DNA of 64,000 nt from Zygnema cylindricum. Lineage: Eukaryota; Streptophyta; Zygnematophyceae; Zygnematales; Zygnemataceae. The notes beneath the pieces are model-generated. The model did no database searches. It was given only the letters and a program-made list of their open reading frames with translations, and had not been told where the DNA came from. The position numbers and the translations under genes are program-made. Positions 36,101 to 49,432 of the stretch are shown here, piece after piece. Location: positions 1 to 64,000 of the forward strand of contig JBBHKE010003300.1 in NCBI GenBank assembly GCA_037447655.1, in the 5' to 3' direction. Within the stretch, counting starts at the first letter, position 1, and each line of letters begins with the position of its first letter.

Positions 36101-39100
36101 TCGACATTGAGCTTTTCTGGATTTTGATAAGTATCGTTACTGTGATATATCGACTCATGTTCGTGTTATAAGCATCTCTAGTCAATATTAGTCTTCCTGC
36201 GTTTTTTTGCATTCACTTGTGTGTTGTTTAAAAATCACGGTCGTTGAATTTGAGGTTTATAAGTGGGATCCTACAAGCAGTTTGGTGAAAGTTGCTGACA
36301 TAAAGTGTGACTCTCCATTATCTTCTGGGAAATTACAGGTTCGTTCAAGCCTCATCGAGGATTGAGCTGTATTTTATAAGTCTATTAATGTTGGATACTA
36401 GCACAGATAATTCAGAGCTCCAACAGGCCTTTGTTGACCCTGGTATCCCACAGAGTGATATGGAAGATGGCATGGTTGTTCTAATTCTGTTTGTTTGAAT
36501 TCATGTTTGTTTGAAAGTTTTCAAATTTCCTTCCTATTTGTATTATGTGGCACGGGGGAAGTAGTCACTATCTTTACTCTATTTGAACCTGAGTATTTTA
36601 TTTTTTTTGGTGCAGGTTGTACTCTTAGCGGGGCAGACCGGCTGCGGCAAGACCACGCAGGTCGGGCTGCTTGCCCTCTCCATGTACGATCTTTTTTCCT
36701 GGATGTTTCCTGAAAAAACGTTCTTGAAATCAGCTTTTTCAGGATATCCAGAGTGTTTTGTATGATGGCTGGCTGAAAGGGCTGCTTGTAGACTGCGAGG
36801 TTTGGCTGTGCTGAACAGAACTTAAATGTTGATTTCGCGATAGTTGGTAGTTTCTGGGTTTTCTTTTATCGAAGTACAATCTAAAAAAAACATGTACTGT
36901 GGCAAACTTCTGTACACTGTGCTCTATGTTGTTGAAGGATCTGATGGATTGTGAGTTTCTTGTTTGTAACGATTGTTAGTAGGTTTTTAGGCAGGTATTC
37001 CCATAATCCCTGGTCAAAACATCTTCATTTTCAGATCTCTTGAATTTTTTTCAATTTTTTTAATTCTCACTTGGAACTCTTTGTCAAATCTTGTTTTTAA
37101 TTACAATCGCCTGCAAGCACACGTGCATTGCCGATACTCTCTATTATATCTTGGATGCTAAGGAGGTAAAAAAGAGCTTTTATCTCTGTCATAAGGAGTT
37201 CAGCATTTGTTTTTCGCCAAGAGACTGGATTACCGTTGCAAATGTCAGACCTGTTTCTGGAAATTATTGATGTTCAATCTGAATGATTGTGAATGTAAAA
37301 TATATGAAGCTGTCCTATTTTCGCAGCCCCCAGAACAAAAATCTTTTTCTTCGTATGCCTTTCACGAGTCAGCTCTACTTAATTACCTGCAAAATCATGT
37401 CATCCAATACTTTTGGTCCTGTGCATGGACGTTATCTTGCTTCTTTTTTTTGTTGAAATGTCTCTTTGTGTTTTATTATGTCTTCATTTTTGTTTTTTTT
37501 GTTTTTGACAGGAAGAATGTTTGGATTGTTTGTGATTATCCAGGTGCCTCAGTTTATTTTAGACCACGCCTGGGAACAGGGCAAGCCTTGTCGGATTTTA
37601 TGCACTCAACCTCGCAGAATTTCAGCCACATCAGGTAAGACAAAAGATATTTAACTGTTACTGTTTCTTCAAACACAGGTCCGGCAATTTCTGCTCTTAT
37701 ACAAAGTAAATTGTCTAAATGTGAGTCACTGTAGTCTTGATTTTTTTAGGTTTTCTTCCATTGTATCCTATGTCTTGTTCAACCTGAAGTTGTTCATTTG
37801 CTACCCACTGCAATATTGTGGCAAGCTTTCAAGAAACAGGAAAGGTCTTCAGGGTTTGTCTCTGGTTCTGAATTGTCAGATTTATTGTCCATAATATTTT
37901 ATGGTGTGAGCTAATCTTTAGTAAATCCACCAGTGGGCTCTGGGACCACAGGCTCACCGCCATTAGTGTGGTCTGCTCTAAGATTTTTTGATTTTCTGGT
38001 CAGTTTTTATGGATTACTTCAAATCCTTTACTTAATCTGATTGTAAATGAGTTAGCAAGTAGTCCTCCACAATTAAATTCACCTGAGGGCTTGTCTCCGT
38101 CAGCTGTGTCGAACCATTCTTGTTCATTGCACTTGAGAATGTTTTTTCTTGTCTGTTTTTTTTGTGTGTTTTTGTGTTTTTTTTGTCTTGTGTTTTGCAA
38201 CAGTGCTGTTAAAATAAATTATAGATTACGAGATGTATTTTTTCAGTCTTGTTGAAGAGCAATGTTCATTGTTCAGTGTAGTTCACCCATTGTATTGAGC
38301 CATTCCCGTTTTTTGATATCTTGTGAACAGCCAGGTTACCTTGAATGATGATTCAGAATGTCACTTAGTGTCTGACTTGTAGACTAATGTGTAGCAATAG
38401 GGAGATGGGCGACTTGAATATATAAAAACGTTAAGAAGCTGCCATTCACATGACAAAGTGTGTAGGCGCATTTAATTTTGAATTCGTGGTAATGTAGAAC
38501 CCAAAGTGGTGGTGGTGAGCCGTGTGCTGGTACTTGTATAGATTCTAGCTTACAACTAAGCCCGAAATGCTCTGAAATCTCAACTCTTTGAAACTGTCAG
38601 CGTTTAAGGATGCTGTTTTCACCTGCTTGTGTGTGATTTTCTTTTAAAACTGGCATGTGTTCTTTCTCTTACTTTTTAGGATTGTGCAATGAAGAAGCTG
38701 AATAGCATTTGAATCGCTGCCGTAATGTTTATCTTTTCAGTTTGGTACTTTTTTTCGAAACTTTTATAGATACTAGAGATAGTATTCAATAGTGTTAGCA
38801 CATTTAGTCTTTGTTAAGCACATTGAGTCTCTATTGTACGCATTATTAATCTTTATTGAGAACATGCAATCTTTATTGAACACATTTAATATTCATCAAA
38901 AAATTCGCAATATTCTATGCAGTGGCTGAACGAATAGCGTCAGAACGAGGAGAACAAGTGGGTCAAACAGTTGGATATCAGGTAATTTCTTCTGCACTCA
39001 TCGACTAGGAAAAGAGGGGAAAGTAAGGGAAACAAAAGACGACAGGTCAGTGAACATTAAACGGTGCAACAAAAATGTTTTTTTTGGTTGGCTTCATTTT

Positions 39101-42100
39101 CTTGATGAGAAAACTAGGAAGTTATTTGGAAAAGTGGGGGTTTGTAAAGCACTTTTTTCAGAAAGAGAAAAATAGAACATTTTTTGGATGATGTTTTTTG
39201 GTTTTTCTTTCCATTGATCACAGATTCGCTTAGAGACTAAGGGAGGCCCTAAGAGTTCTCTTATGATGTGTACCACGGGAGTGCTTCTCCGAAAGCTTGT
39301 TCATTTAGGCACTTTAGAACAGGGATTTGGGGCTACTTTTGGTGAAGATGAAGAGTCGGGATTGGATGCGACTCATATTATTGTGGTAAGGCAAATGGCA
39401 AGCCTACGATGCACAATTTGCACAAAAGTGTTCTTAATTTGCTTAAGCTTTCTGTCCACGCATATGTGACAGTTGCACTGTTACTGCTACAGGTGGTCTT
39501 AGGTGGTTTGCTAGATTTGACTATCATGATTTTTTCTCATGCTATGACTTCACAGTTTGTACTTTAAGAATCAGAACCGCAGTTATCATGCAGGTGATGT
39601 TTGATAGTGAAATTTGTGACCGACAGGGTGTCTGAGTAGCTGTAATACATTAGATTACTGTTTTGAATTTTTTTTGTGAGCTTTTTGCGAAGGGAATGTT
39701 TCTACAATGCTCATGTTATGTCTAGCAGTTTACCTCCATTACCAGACATTTTGGTCCCCGAATTAGTATGGATTGTTAAGTGTCCATTGACAGACTGAAC
39801 ATGGGAATCTATTTAGGGTAAAAGAGTATTGCCTTGTTTATTTTCCATTTAAGCGTTGCTAAATGTTAGATGTTTTTGAATATACTCATGAGCTTTTCCT
39901 CAGGAAGTGTTGTTAATCTACAGAAGAAAATACCGTTTTCATCTTAAAGTGTTGCTGAATCTTACACCAATTGTGAAATGTGCGTTTCTAAATTCTGGCT
40001 TTGCTTCTGAAGCCTCTCATTTGGTTTCCTCACAGGATGAAATCCATGAACGTGATCGATACGCTGATTTCATGCTGATTATCCTGAGGTGAGACGTTGG
40101 TGCTTCTGACGATTTTTTTTTAAGCAGGGCATTTTTGCTGGATCTAATATCTATCTTGAGAACTGTGAGTGACAACAAAAAAAGGTATTGCCTTGTTGAA
40201 ACCTTATGGAAAGTGCATTTCCTTGTTACTTAGTGTTTTGGTGAGTTGCTTGTTCCTTGTTGCTTTTGTGTTACAGGGACCTCCTTCCCAAATTACCGCA
40301 CCTCCGTCTGGTATGGACTGCAGAGAAACTCTCTCCATTTGTGCATGAATGTGACTTTTAACTAGCATAGAAAGAAACAAAAAGGAAAGAAACTGTGTTA
40401 GTTAGAGTTGACAATGCTAAGTATAGGGGCTAGTCAGTTCTATTTGCAGTTGAAGGTTTGTGATCGCAACTTTGTTAATACTGGGGAAAGGTTACAGATT
40501 TTCTTTTCTATTTCTTTTTTCTCCTGGCGTTGTTTTCATGTGGATCCATAAAGTTATCGAGTGTCCTGTGTGCTTATCTGTTAGATTTTGATGAGCGCAA
40601 CACTCGATATGGAGCTCTATTCAAACTATTTTGGAGGTTGCCCTGTTGTTGAAGTTCCTGGCTTTACCCACCCTGTGAGATTCTCTACCCGGCCCTTCCA
40701 GTAAAAGAAGTTTTTTCTACTACCGCTGCTTTATTGTGTCAACAATTAGAGTAATGGAACGCCTGTTTTTTTCATAAGCATTTTTTTCATCAGTGCTTTG
40801 ACGATATGTTGACTTGAAGTATTTTGACAGCTTGTAGATTTTACATTTGATGAAGCTCATGAAAACTTTATATAACTTAGGTTTTTTTCAGGCTGTTTAA
40901 ATTCTACTCAGTCACTTATATTTCCTGACTTAACCGGTAGCAAACATTTGAGACTACAAAGAATGTCTTTGTGTTCATAGTGTTGCAATATCCCCCAATT
41001 GTACCTCACAGTTAAGATTACAATGTTGTTATTGTTGGAATTCTGAATTCTTCCTAATTCTCCTTTGCTACAAACCTAGTTTTTAAATGACTTAGTACTA
41101 GATAACGTAATCTAGTATTCTGATTCTCGTCATATACTCTCTGTACCTCTGTCTTAGATTTAGTCAGATTTAGCTTTAGATATTTTTCTCTTCTTCTTAC
41201 GAAAGGTCACCTTGCCCTTTCGTCACACTTCGAAGAGCCAAGTGACCCTTCGGGATCACTACAGGCTGCAGATTCTCTGTCAGACTTATACTGCGTGACA
41301 CCTTTAGTTACTATTTTAACCTTTTGTCTTCATTGTAAAGGTTACCAATTTTTAGTATTATTTGCAATCATTTTCATTTGCCATTCTCCATGTGTTCTTT
41401 CTGTATTTCTGTCCGTTACCATGACGTCTCATTCAATAGTTATTGTGGTACACCTTCGTTGGTTTGTTTTTTTGTTGCAGGTGAAGTCATACTACCTGGA
41501 AGACGTTCTTACTTTTACGAATTATGGTGCAACTGATTCAAACGGCATGGAGACTGCAGGTGCGGGAGAAGACGGCATGAATATAGTTGAGAAGGGGAAG
41601 AGAAAAGGAGGAGAAGAATGGTCTGCAGAAGATGCTTTAGCAATGGATCAAGCAATTAATCAAGCCTGGTCAGTGGATGACTTCAATGTCCTTATGGAGC
41701 TAACTGCTGGAGCTACAGGAGCAGACAAACTCTGTTGTTATGGGCACTCACAAACAGGAACCACCCCACTTATGGTTGCTGCTGGTGAGTTTTTGGCGCA
41801 CAGGTTGCACAGGAGTGTCGATTTGATGTCCATTTTAAGGCTTTGTAGTCTACAAGGGAAATTTGTGTATAGTCTTTACAGTCTGACATGACTGTTGGTG
41901 GGTTTTTTTTAAGATTTATCGTTGTCCTAATGTGATGTATATGGTGACAAAGGTTGAAATGAACTTAAGTGCTGTAGCTCTGTGGCAGTTTTTCCTTTTT
42001 TTTCCTCTGCACCATTCCGGACAATTTACTTTTGATTTGTCTTTTTTTTACACAATTATGAACATTTCCACTCTTTAAACTTTAAAATATCTTTTCCAAT

Positions 42101-45100
42101 AGGAAAGAGTGGCTGGGCCTCTTTTCATGAAGCAACTCTTTAGCAACTGTTCTCCTCATTAACTTGTACTTTATAATGATGCAGGAAAAGGACGAGTAGA
42201 AGAGGTGGAGGAGCTTTTGCTTATGGGAGCTGATCCTGAGAAAAAAGCTAAAGATGGAAGTACTGCCATGGTTTGGGCTCAGCATTTTAATGAGGTTTGG
42301 ATCCGAAACCACTTGCTATTGCTTATCCTCGCTTTTCAGGTTTTTGTATACAAGGGATAGTCCCATATTCTCTGGAGATGGGTATAATTGCTTGTAATCT
42401 AGATTCTGGAGTGCTTTAAACTGGATGCTGCAGATCTTGTTTGTGAGTGCCACTATGTATTACCACCCTTTTTGCTGGGTTCTGTTGCTATATTTATGAT
42501 CTGTATTACTACTCTTTACCATTATTTATTCGGGGTTTTGTTAGCAAGTTTATGCTGTTGTCATTGCTAGTTCACACTAATATTGTTATCGTTTCCCAGG
42601 ATAAATGGCATTTCAAGCTTATTCGGGTTTTATGGCAAAAACATATTTAGTTTTTTCCCTCTAATTGATTAGAATTGTTTCATCAACAGTGTGGAACACT
42701 GACAGTGGTAGACTTTGTACCATTGTCCCTCCACTGTTTCAGCCTGTCTTGCATTCTTTCACTATGCACTATATGAAGGTAAGTTGTTTATTTGCTTTTT
42801 GAAATACAGTACTCATGCAGTATATGTCTGTCTCCACCATACTATTCGGAGTACTTTGACTGTCTTTTAATTGCTGTTTCTGTTTTTTTAGTAACCTCGA
42901 TGTGACTTTATTTGGGTGTTGTTTTTTCCAGGAGGAGGTCATCAAGGCACTGCAGAGACATGCTGAGAAGCAGGCAAAGCAAGCAGTTGAGGTAGCTGAG
43001 GCAGCCATTTTAAAAAAGTATCAGTTGAAAACAGACCAGGAGGAGATAGACGGGGCATTAATTGAACGTCTGTTGGGGTTTATTTGTGGTCCTACAAATC
43101 CTGATTTAAATCACCTTAAAGGTGGGGCTATATTAGTGTTTCTTCCTGGCTGGGACGACATCTCTCGAACACGTGAACGCCTCCTAAACTCGCCTGTTTT
43201 TGGAAATTCATCAAAATATGAGCTTCTCCCCCTGCATTCACAGGTACCTCCAGTGGAGCAACGAAAAGTTTTTAGAAAACCTCCTCCCGGGGTCCGGAAA
43301 ATTGTACTTGCGACTAATATTGCAGAAACAGCGATCACTATTGATGACGTTGTATTTGTCATTGACACTGGACGAGCGAAAGAGAAGAGTTATGATCCTT
43401 ATAGCAATGTTTCGACTTTGCAGTTAACATGGATTTCTAAGGCCAGTGCCCGTCAAAGAGAGGGGAGAGCTGGACGTGTCCAGCCCGGAGTTTGTTATCA
43501 TCTTTTTTCCAAAACTCGAGCAGCTTCTTTGCCTGATTATCAAATTCCAGAAATTAAAAGAATTCCTTTGGAGGAACTCTGTTTGCAGGTGCGTAGAATC
43601 GGTAAAAGTTTAGTAGGAAAATCTGGTCTATCAAAGATGGCCGCAAAACCATCAGTTTTTCTTTTCTCTTTTTGTGCCCCGCAAAATGTTTTGTGGGCCA
43701 TAGTAATTTTGGAAACCTGAATTGGGGTAATTTGCATGTTCAATGCATGATGGACAATACTATTTATCTAAGAATACTAACAGTCTGTCTAGAATATCTA
43801 CGGTAAGGACTGTACTGTTTTCCTTAATCGTAATGATGAGTGCTTTTCGTTTCGAATTCCATGTGTTTTATTCAATGAATGACTTGGGGGCTTTGGTTTA
43901 AAATATGTGAACTGTTGCCCATTTTGATTTCTTTACATCCTGAGGACTCTTATAAAACAGTTACATTTTGGTGTCTTTCTTTTTTCCAGGTGAAACTGCT
44001 GAACCCCACTCTGCAAATCAGGGATTTTATCAGCAAAGCCATAGAGGCTCCCGTTGATGCTTCAGTGAAAAATGCAATTGAGCTTTTACAGGACATTGGC
44101 GCTCTTAACAAGACAGAAAAGTTGACTCGACTTGGTCAACACCTGGGCGCTCTACCCTTACATCCCACAGCCAGTAAAATGCTTTTACATGCCATACTAC
44201 TTGATTGCCTCGATCCAGCACTAACGATTGCTTCCGCCTCAGCCTACAGAGATCCTTTTATCCTTCCCGTCAGTCCTTTGCAAAAACAGAAAGCTCTCGA
44301 TATTCGTCATCAACTCGGAAGTAGATATGGAGGAGGTAGTGATCATTTGGCACTTATAGCTGCTTTTGAAATGTGGGAATCGGCAAAAATGGCAGGGAAA
44401 GAACACACATTTTGTTCAGAATTTTTCGTTTCAGGAGGAACAATGAATATGTTAGCTGGAATGCGTAAACAGCTCCAAGGAGAGTTACACCGAAAGGGTT
44501 TTATTCCTAGTGGAGATCATCCCTGCAGTTCAAATGCTCAAAATCCAGGGATAATCAGGGCAGTTCTTGCAGCAGGAATGTATCCCATGGTTGGGAGCTT
44601 ATTACCTCCTCTTCCTTTTGGAGGGAGGAACCCTATAGTCCTGACTGCCCGTGGAGACAAAGCACGAATTCATCCTCATTCTGCAAATTTTAGGCTTCTT
44701 CATCACAATGAGGCTTCTGGAGAAGGCAGATCTTCAGAGGCTTCTGCCCAACCTTTGTTGGTTTTTGACGAAATCACAAGAGGAGAGTCATCTGTTACAA
44801 TCAGGTCTTCTACAGTAGTGAGGCCCCATTGTTTGGTGATGATTGCTGCGGAAATGGTGGTTTGTGCTTTGGATAACAAGGAAGAAAATCCCAGAAAAGT
44901 TGAGGAATTGACAGAGGGAGAGCAGGCGAAAGTTGAGCCACTGGAGAAGAAAGTGGAGCCAGTAGTTCCTTTGGAGGAAAATGAAGAGGAAGAGTTGGAA
45001 GATGACGATGAGGCCCCTTTGAAGCCAAATCCGTTGAGCAAGGAAGAGAGGGCAAAAAGAGAACAGGAGGAGTTAATGACTGATCCAATGAGGAAAATTG

Positions 45101-46592
45101 TCGTGGTTTTAGATCGATGGCTCAGATTTGAGACGACGGCTATGGAAGCAGCACAACTTTTTTGTTTAAGGGAACGTCTGGCTTCTGCATTTGCGTTTCG
45201 GGTACGTTCTAGGAAAAAAGTCACACTATGGCTTTTGTCTCCTTCCTCGCTTGTGTGTATACAAGGTCGATCATCTCTTGTTCCTTTTGATCCATTTAGA
45301 CATTTTTGATACGGTTGTTTGCTTTAGGTCCTTTGTGCTTCTGCGTTTACGTTCAAGTTATGTGCACAAAAATGTGTTTCACCTTGGTTTGTCTCTTTGC
45401 TTGTTCGTCTACGGGATTGAAGGGATTTTTGTTCATTCGAAGAGCATGTTTTCCTTTCCACTCCTTTGAGGTTCTTGTATGGTCGTTTGCTGGAAGGCAA
45501 ATCATGCTGACGTTTTCGTGGAGGGTGAATGTGTATATTACTAATTTTTTATTCATCTTGGTGCAAAAATACATAAAACTTGGTTCATGTATGCTAATTT
45601 TGACCACGACCGACAAAGTTTCAAGACACTTGAAAAGCTACGCTGAGGAAATCTTGAAAAGGATAAGTAATCTATGAAACAAAAGCAGGGGTCATAATTA
45701 GCTAGAAATTACTAATGCCTGTATACGATGTTTATTTATTACGTTTCTTTCCATGGTGTTAAGTTCTGATCATAACTTCTCCTCTAAATGTCCTTAAATT
45801 ACTCGGACCTCTTGCCACACGCCACTCAGTCTTTCTACAAATAAATATTATATTGTTACACAAGTTTCTACCTTTGTCCTCTTCATCTCCTAACGATAAC
45901 AATGTCGCTAATAACGGTCTGGTTAATTCTTCACTCCCTTGCTTACAACAATTTTTGTTTTTTTTGTTCAGGTCAAGTGCCCGAATGAGCCACTCCCTCC
46001 CATATATGCTGCCTCTCTCTACACTATTGCCTCTATGTTGTCATATGAAGGATTCATGAACATTCCCTCTCCCTCTGCATCCTCGTCTTTCTCACCTCTT
46101 CCCGGAGCACAGCAACAACCCTCTCCTCCTCTCTTAGGAAGTCGACCCAATACAGACACCACCTATAACAGAGGACAAGCTCCGAATCCCGTCCAATCAA
46201 GTCCTCAAGCCAAAGGTCAGGGAAGAGGTTTTGCAACCGATAGATCAGGAAGAGGACCGGAAATGCAGCAACCTGGAAATACCACAGGCTATGGAAGAGG
46301 AGGTGAGAGAGGAGGTGAGAGAGGAGGTGAGAGAGGAGGTGGGAGAGGAGGTGGGGGAGGAGGTTTCTATGTTCCGGGACAAAGTGAACTAAGTAAAAAT
46401 TCTGGACCAGGAGGCAGAGGTGCAGTCGGTCGAGGGAGTCCTGGTGGAAATAGTCGTGGAAGTGGTGTTATCAGTAACCCACAGGTTCGCCAAGGGTCTG
46501 TAAACAGTCAAAATAGTCAATCTCGAGGATACTCGGGCAGTAACGGACAACAAGGCAATAGTTCTTATACTGTGAAGCGTCACAGGCAGTAG
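33119..46592 (+). CDS. DExH (DEIH)-box RNA helicase with R3H, ankyrin and RGG regions; NIH/YTHDC2-like
   Basis: Sixteen exons: 33119-33251, 33635-33725, 34141-34444, 34747-34821, 36616-36660, 37544-37634, 38923-38981, 39224-39385, 40036-40088, 40277-40310, 40585-40674, 41481-41784, 42185-42294, 42932-43588, 43990-45201 and 45972-46592. Every junction is GT-AG and all phases agree, giving 1346 residues, close to Arabidopsis NIH. It is an ATP-dependent RNA/DNA helicase, probably nuclear. In order: [12 protein letters not shown] start (3-14), R3H-type domain (about 25-90), Walker [11 protein letters not shown] (207-216), TQPRRISA (237-244), DEIH (321-324), SAT (353-355), ankyrin repeats inserted in the helicase core (about 447-525), [10 protein letters not shown] (644-653), QREGRAGR (692-699), HA2 and OB fold (737-1000), an acidic [10 protein letters not shown] stretch, and a C-terminal GGERGG/RGG tail (about 1240-1300). 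There is no YTH domain, as in plant NIH and unlike animal YTHDC2. All catalytic motifs are present. Confidence 0.94.
35201..35395. mobile_element. MITE in helicase intron 4
   Basis: It begins TACACCGCCCATTTCTAGTA and ends ATGATGATACCTGGTGTA, with the ATGGACCACAATCCGCCTCG core, length 195 bp. It lies within the longest intron (34822-36615), away from the splice sites. Confidence 0.7.
46300..46365 (+). repeat. In-frame GGTGAGAGAGGA repeat encoding the RGG tail
   Basis: A 12-bp unit encoding G-E-R-G is repeated four to five times in the last exon of the helicase and then drifts to GGTGGGGGAGGA. It is multiple-of-three, so copy-number change would keep the frame. Confidence 0.8.
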
Positions 46593-46918
46593 ACTTCTGC
46601 AGATGGGAGATTGTACGATACTATCAATCAAGTATGGTGGAGATTCTATGCATGCAACTTTCCTTGGAGAAAATTGGCTAAGTTTGTTTGGAAGTGAGTG
46701 TGAGGAGTGAGAGTGTTTTTGGCGGCGAATTGACGGGTCATGTTGTTTCCTCTCTGTCTATATGTGTAATACTTAATAATGGTAATTGGTTTGATTGGTG
46801 AACGAAAAGGTAATCAATTTGAGTGATATGTAGGCTTTCGTGCTTGGAAACTTAATGCAAGGAACTGGTAAAGGGATTGCATTTTGGATGTTAATTTTGC
46901 CACTTAAATAAGGTCAAA

Positions 46919-46924
46919 AATAAA
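46919..46924 (+). terminator. Candidate polyadenylation signal of the helicase gene
   Basis: AATAAA lies 327 bp after the TAG stop at 46590-46592. Plants use this signal loosely, so it is only a candidate. Confidence 0.35.
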
Positions 46925-49118
46925 GCATTTGCTGTTTGGATGTCGTTTTTTGTGGAGGTGGGTAGTTTTGGTTTGTTCCGTTATTTTGCCGCTGTTCTTT
47001 TTTCGTCCTTTGTTAGTTTGTCCTTTAGTCTGTGTTAGTTTCTTACGTAGTGTTTTTTGTTGAAGTTTGTTAATTTCCCTTGTTGGTTTTTTCAGTTTTC
47101 TTTTGGTTTTTTGTTCCCATATGGTTTACCATTGTGCTTTCTTAATGAAGCTCAATATATAATAAAAGTTATATATACATACGCTCAATATATATAGAGC
47201 TCTTCATTTCTTCTTCAGTTATCAAGGCTCCATCATGTGTAGGAGCTGGGCGCAAAAAAAAAAATTTGCCAAAGAAAGGATAAGCAGGAAAGTGTTTTTA
47301 TCCATAAATGAGATATAGCCTGTATTGATTTTGGTGTTTTAAAAAATCCAGCTATTTGTATTTAGATTTTGTTTCACACTATTTACTGTCTTCCAAGTTA
47401 TGGAAAAAACTAATCAGGAGATACCTCACAATGAAGTATTGTAAAAATGGAAAATGTGAAATATGACAAACGTTTCGTGCTCTTGTTTAGATGAGTTGAT
47501 TTACTTTTCTACACACATTTCCAGGATTCTTGATCTGTAAGGGCTATGAAGTCAGTCAACAAGCTGGTTGTAAAACTTCACATATCCTAACAACCACCTC
47601 TTTCATATCTTCTCATATATGCGGTTGAATGATTTCTATGGTTTTCTAGTATGAACGCCTTTGGGAGTATGTGTCATCATCTATGATGACTTTTTGATGT
47701 AATAGCGCCACGCCTTAATATATTTGTCCACCATCATGTGTTGTTAAGATAGGTACAAATTATACCTATTATACCAAGGTTATAATGTTGTATTTATTCC
47801 ATGTCACTGAATCTTAAGCTATTTCTGAGCAAGTAATCGTCATGTTAGGGACCTAGACCTTCGAGCCTCAAATTTTGGTATCAAAGGGTTCCGAATAGCG
47901 TGGAATAATTAGTAAAAACAAAACCCGCTCCTGAACGAGTGTGGATGTCTCTCTTTGATAAATTAATTTTACTTTAAAACCATTGGTGCTAGGTGAGCTA
48001 CTCCGACCATCGCTATTAAAGGAATTAGTGTTGTACATACGAAATTAGTAGGGAGATTTGGTGTATTGTAGTTCACTCCCTTGAGTAGTGTTGCTAACAA
48101 TGTTTTTTTATGATTTTGGGCCCAAAAAAGTCACCACCAAATTAGTATTCTCAACACTAATAGCCATAGACAAATACAACTATTTAATAACACTACCTAA
48201 GGGAGTGGACTATAAACTGCCACGGGTCCTTACCTTAAATTTGTATTACGCATTTTTTTTCATCGTCAACACTAGTATATCCTTTGCATCGGTGGGCCGT
48301 GTACCAATTTTGCCGTGCAATATTTTGATTCTAGCAAAATAGTACATTTTGGTTCAACTTTTGATTTATATATTTTCTTTTCGTTTCTTGCAATGTAATA
48401 GATGGCATGCGAACAGTAATTGAAAACTGAGATATTGAAAGTCACTGATTTTATTCTGTGATTTCGAATATCATTCCTAAGATCGTAAATATTATTACTT
48501 TTTAAACAAAACGATTTCATTGTCAAATGTTGAAACAATTCGATTTTATCAATTTCACAATTTCCAGCTAAAAAACGCTTAAGTACGAAACGCTATATAT
48601 GTGCTGAAACTGCTCAGCACCACAGTAGAAAACTTATTGGACCAATAGAAATGGATTAAGGGCTGAATTTCAATTTGATTAAGCGTTCAGAAAACCATGA
48701 TAACACGGTAAAATAAAAACGAAAAAAAAAACATTCAAAATTTTATTGATTATATTTTCCTACTATGGTGCTAAGAAAAGATACATTTTGTAGAAACGTA
48801 CTGTACATTCATTCAAACAATTCGAAAGCATAACCGTTTAGACGTACGTTTATACAGAATTAAAACGGCAAAACGTTTCAACATCGACGGTAGCCTGCTG
48901 CGGCATCTTTCTGGTAAGGGAATATCAATCTTGCACACATCTTTCTAAGGAAATATTACGTGCACACGCCGTACAAATGTAGTAGCGTACGGACATCTCG
49001 GTACGAAAAAAGCGTGACAGTTTGAGTCACGAAGTGCGAACCGGCAACCTACTGACAGTTATGTCGGTTTCACCCGTCAATTCTGCTGTGCTGCCATACT
49101 GCCACGTCAATTGCGTGT
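46925..49118. other. Intergenic, no gene seen
   Basis: It contains a transcript-tail-like stretch (47000-47170), a TATATA run near 47155-47200 and a decayed MITE with AGGGAGTGGACTATAAACTG (about 48124-48303, right end GGGCCGTGTA). No coding sequence is supported. Confidence 0.45.
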
Positions 49119-49211
49119 TTCACACTTGAAAAAGGGGAAAACGGTATGGTATGAAAACGGTACTTTTTTTTGTCCGCCGTGAACTGGCACGTGACGCTAG
49201 CCTACGTCAAC
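49119..49211. repeat. Dispersed repeat shared with 10500-10620
   Basis: CACACTTGAAAAAGGGGAAA then GGTATGGTATGAAAACGGTA and GAACTGGCACGTGACGCTAG match the other copy almost exactly. Confidence 0.8.
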
Positions 49212-49432
49212 TACATCTTCGATCGTATTTAGCGTGTATGTTTTTTTTGTCTCTTAAAACATATTTTCTCCGTACATACATGTCGGATTGTGGATCTGAC
49301 GGTTGCGATTGAAAGGTTGTATTCTCAATTTACGAATGGCGGTCTTAATTGAAAATTGGACAAATGTGTACGGAGATAAGATGTTTTCAGTGACGAAAAA
49401 AAAATACACGCTAAATACGATGAACGGTTGTA
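49212..49432. mobile_element. Fold-back MITE family C, 221 bp, diverged copy
   Basis: Its ends TACATCTTCGATCGTATTTA and TAAATACGATGAACGGTTGTA are inverted counterparts, and the terminal repeats continue inward through TCTCCGTACA...TGTACGGAGA. It has the same length and interior (GAATCTGACGGTTGCGATTG-like) as 53363-53583. Confidence 0.75.

Noticed and set aside
44703-45224. 173-codon Ser-rich antisense frame
   Set aside because: Shadow of helicase exon 15.
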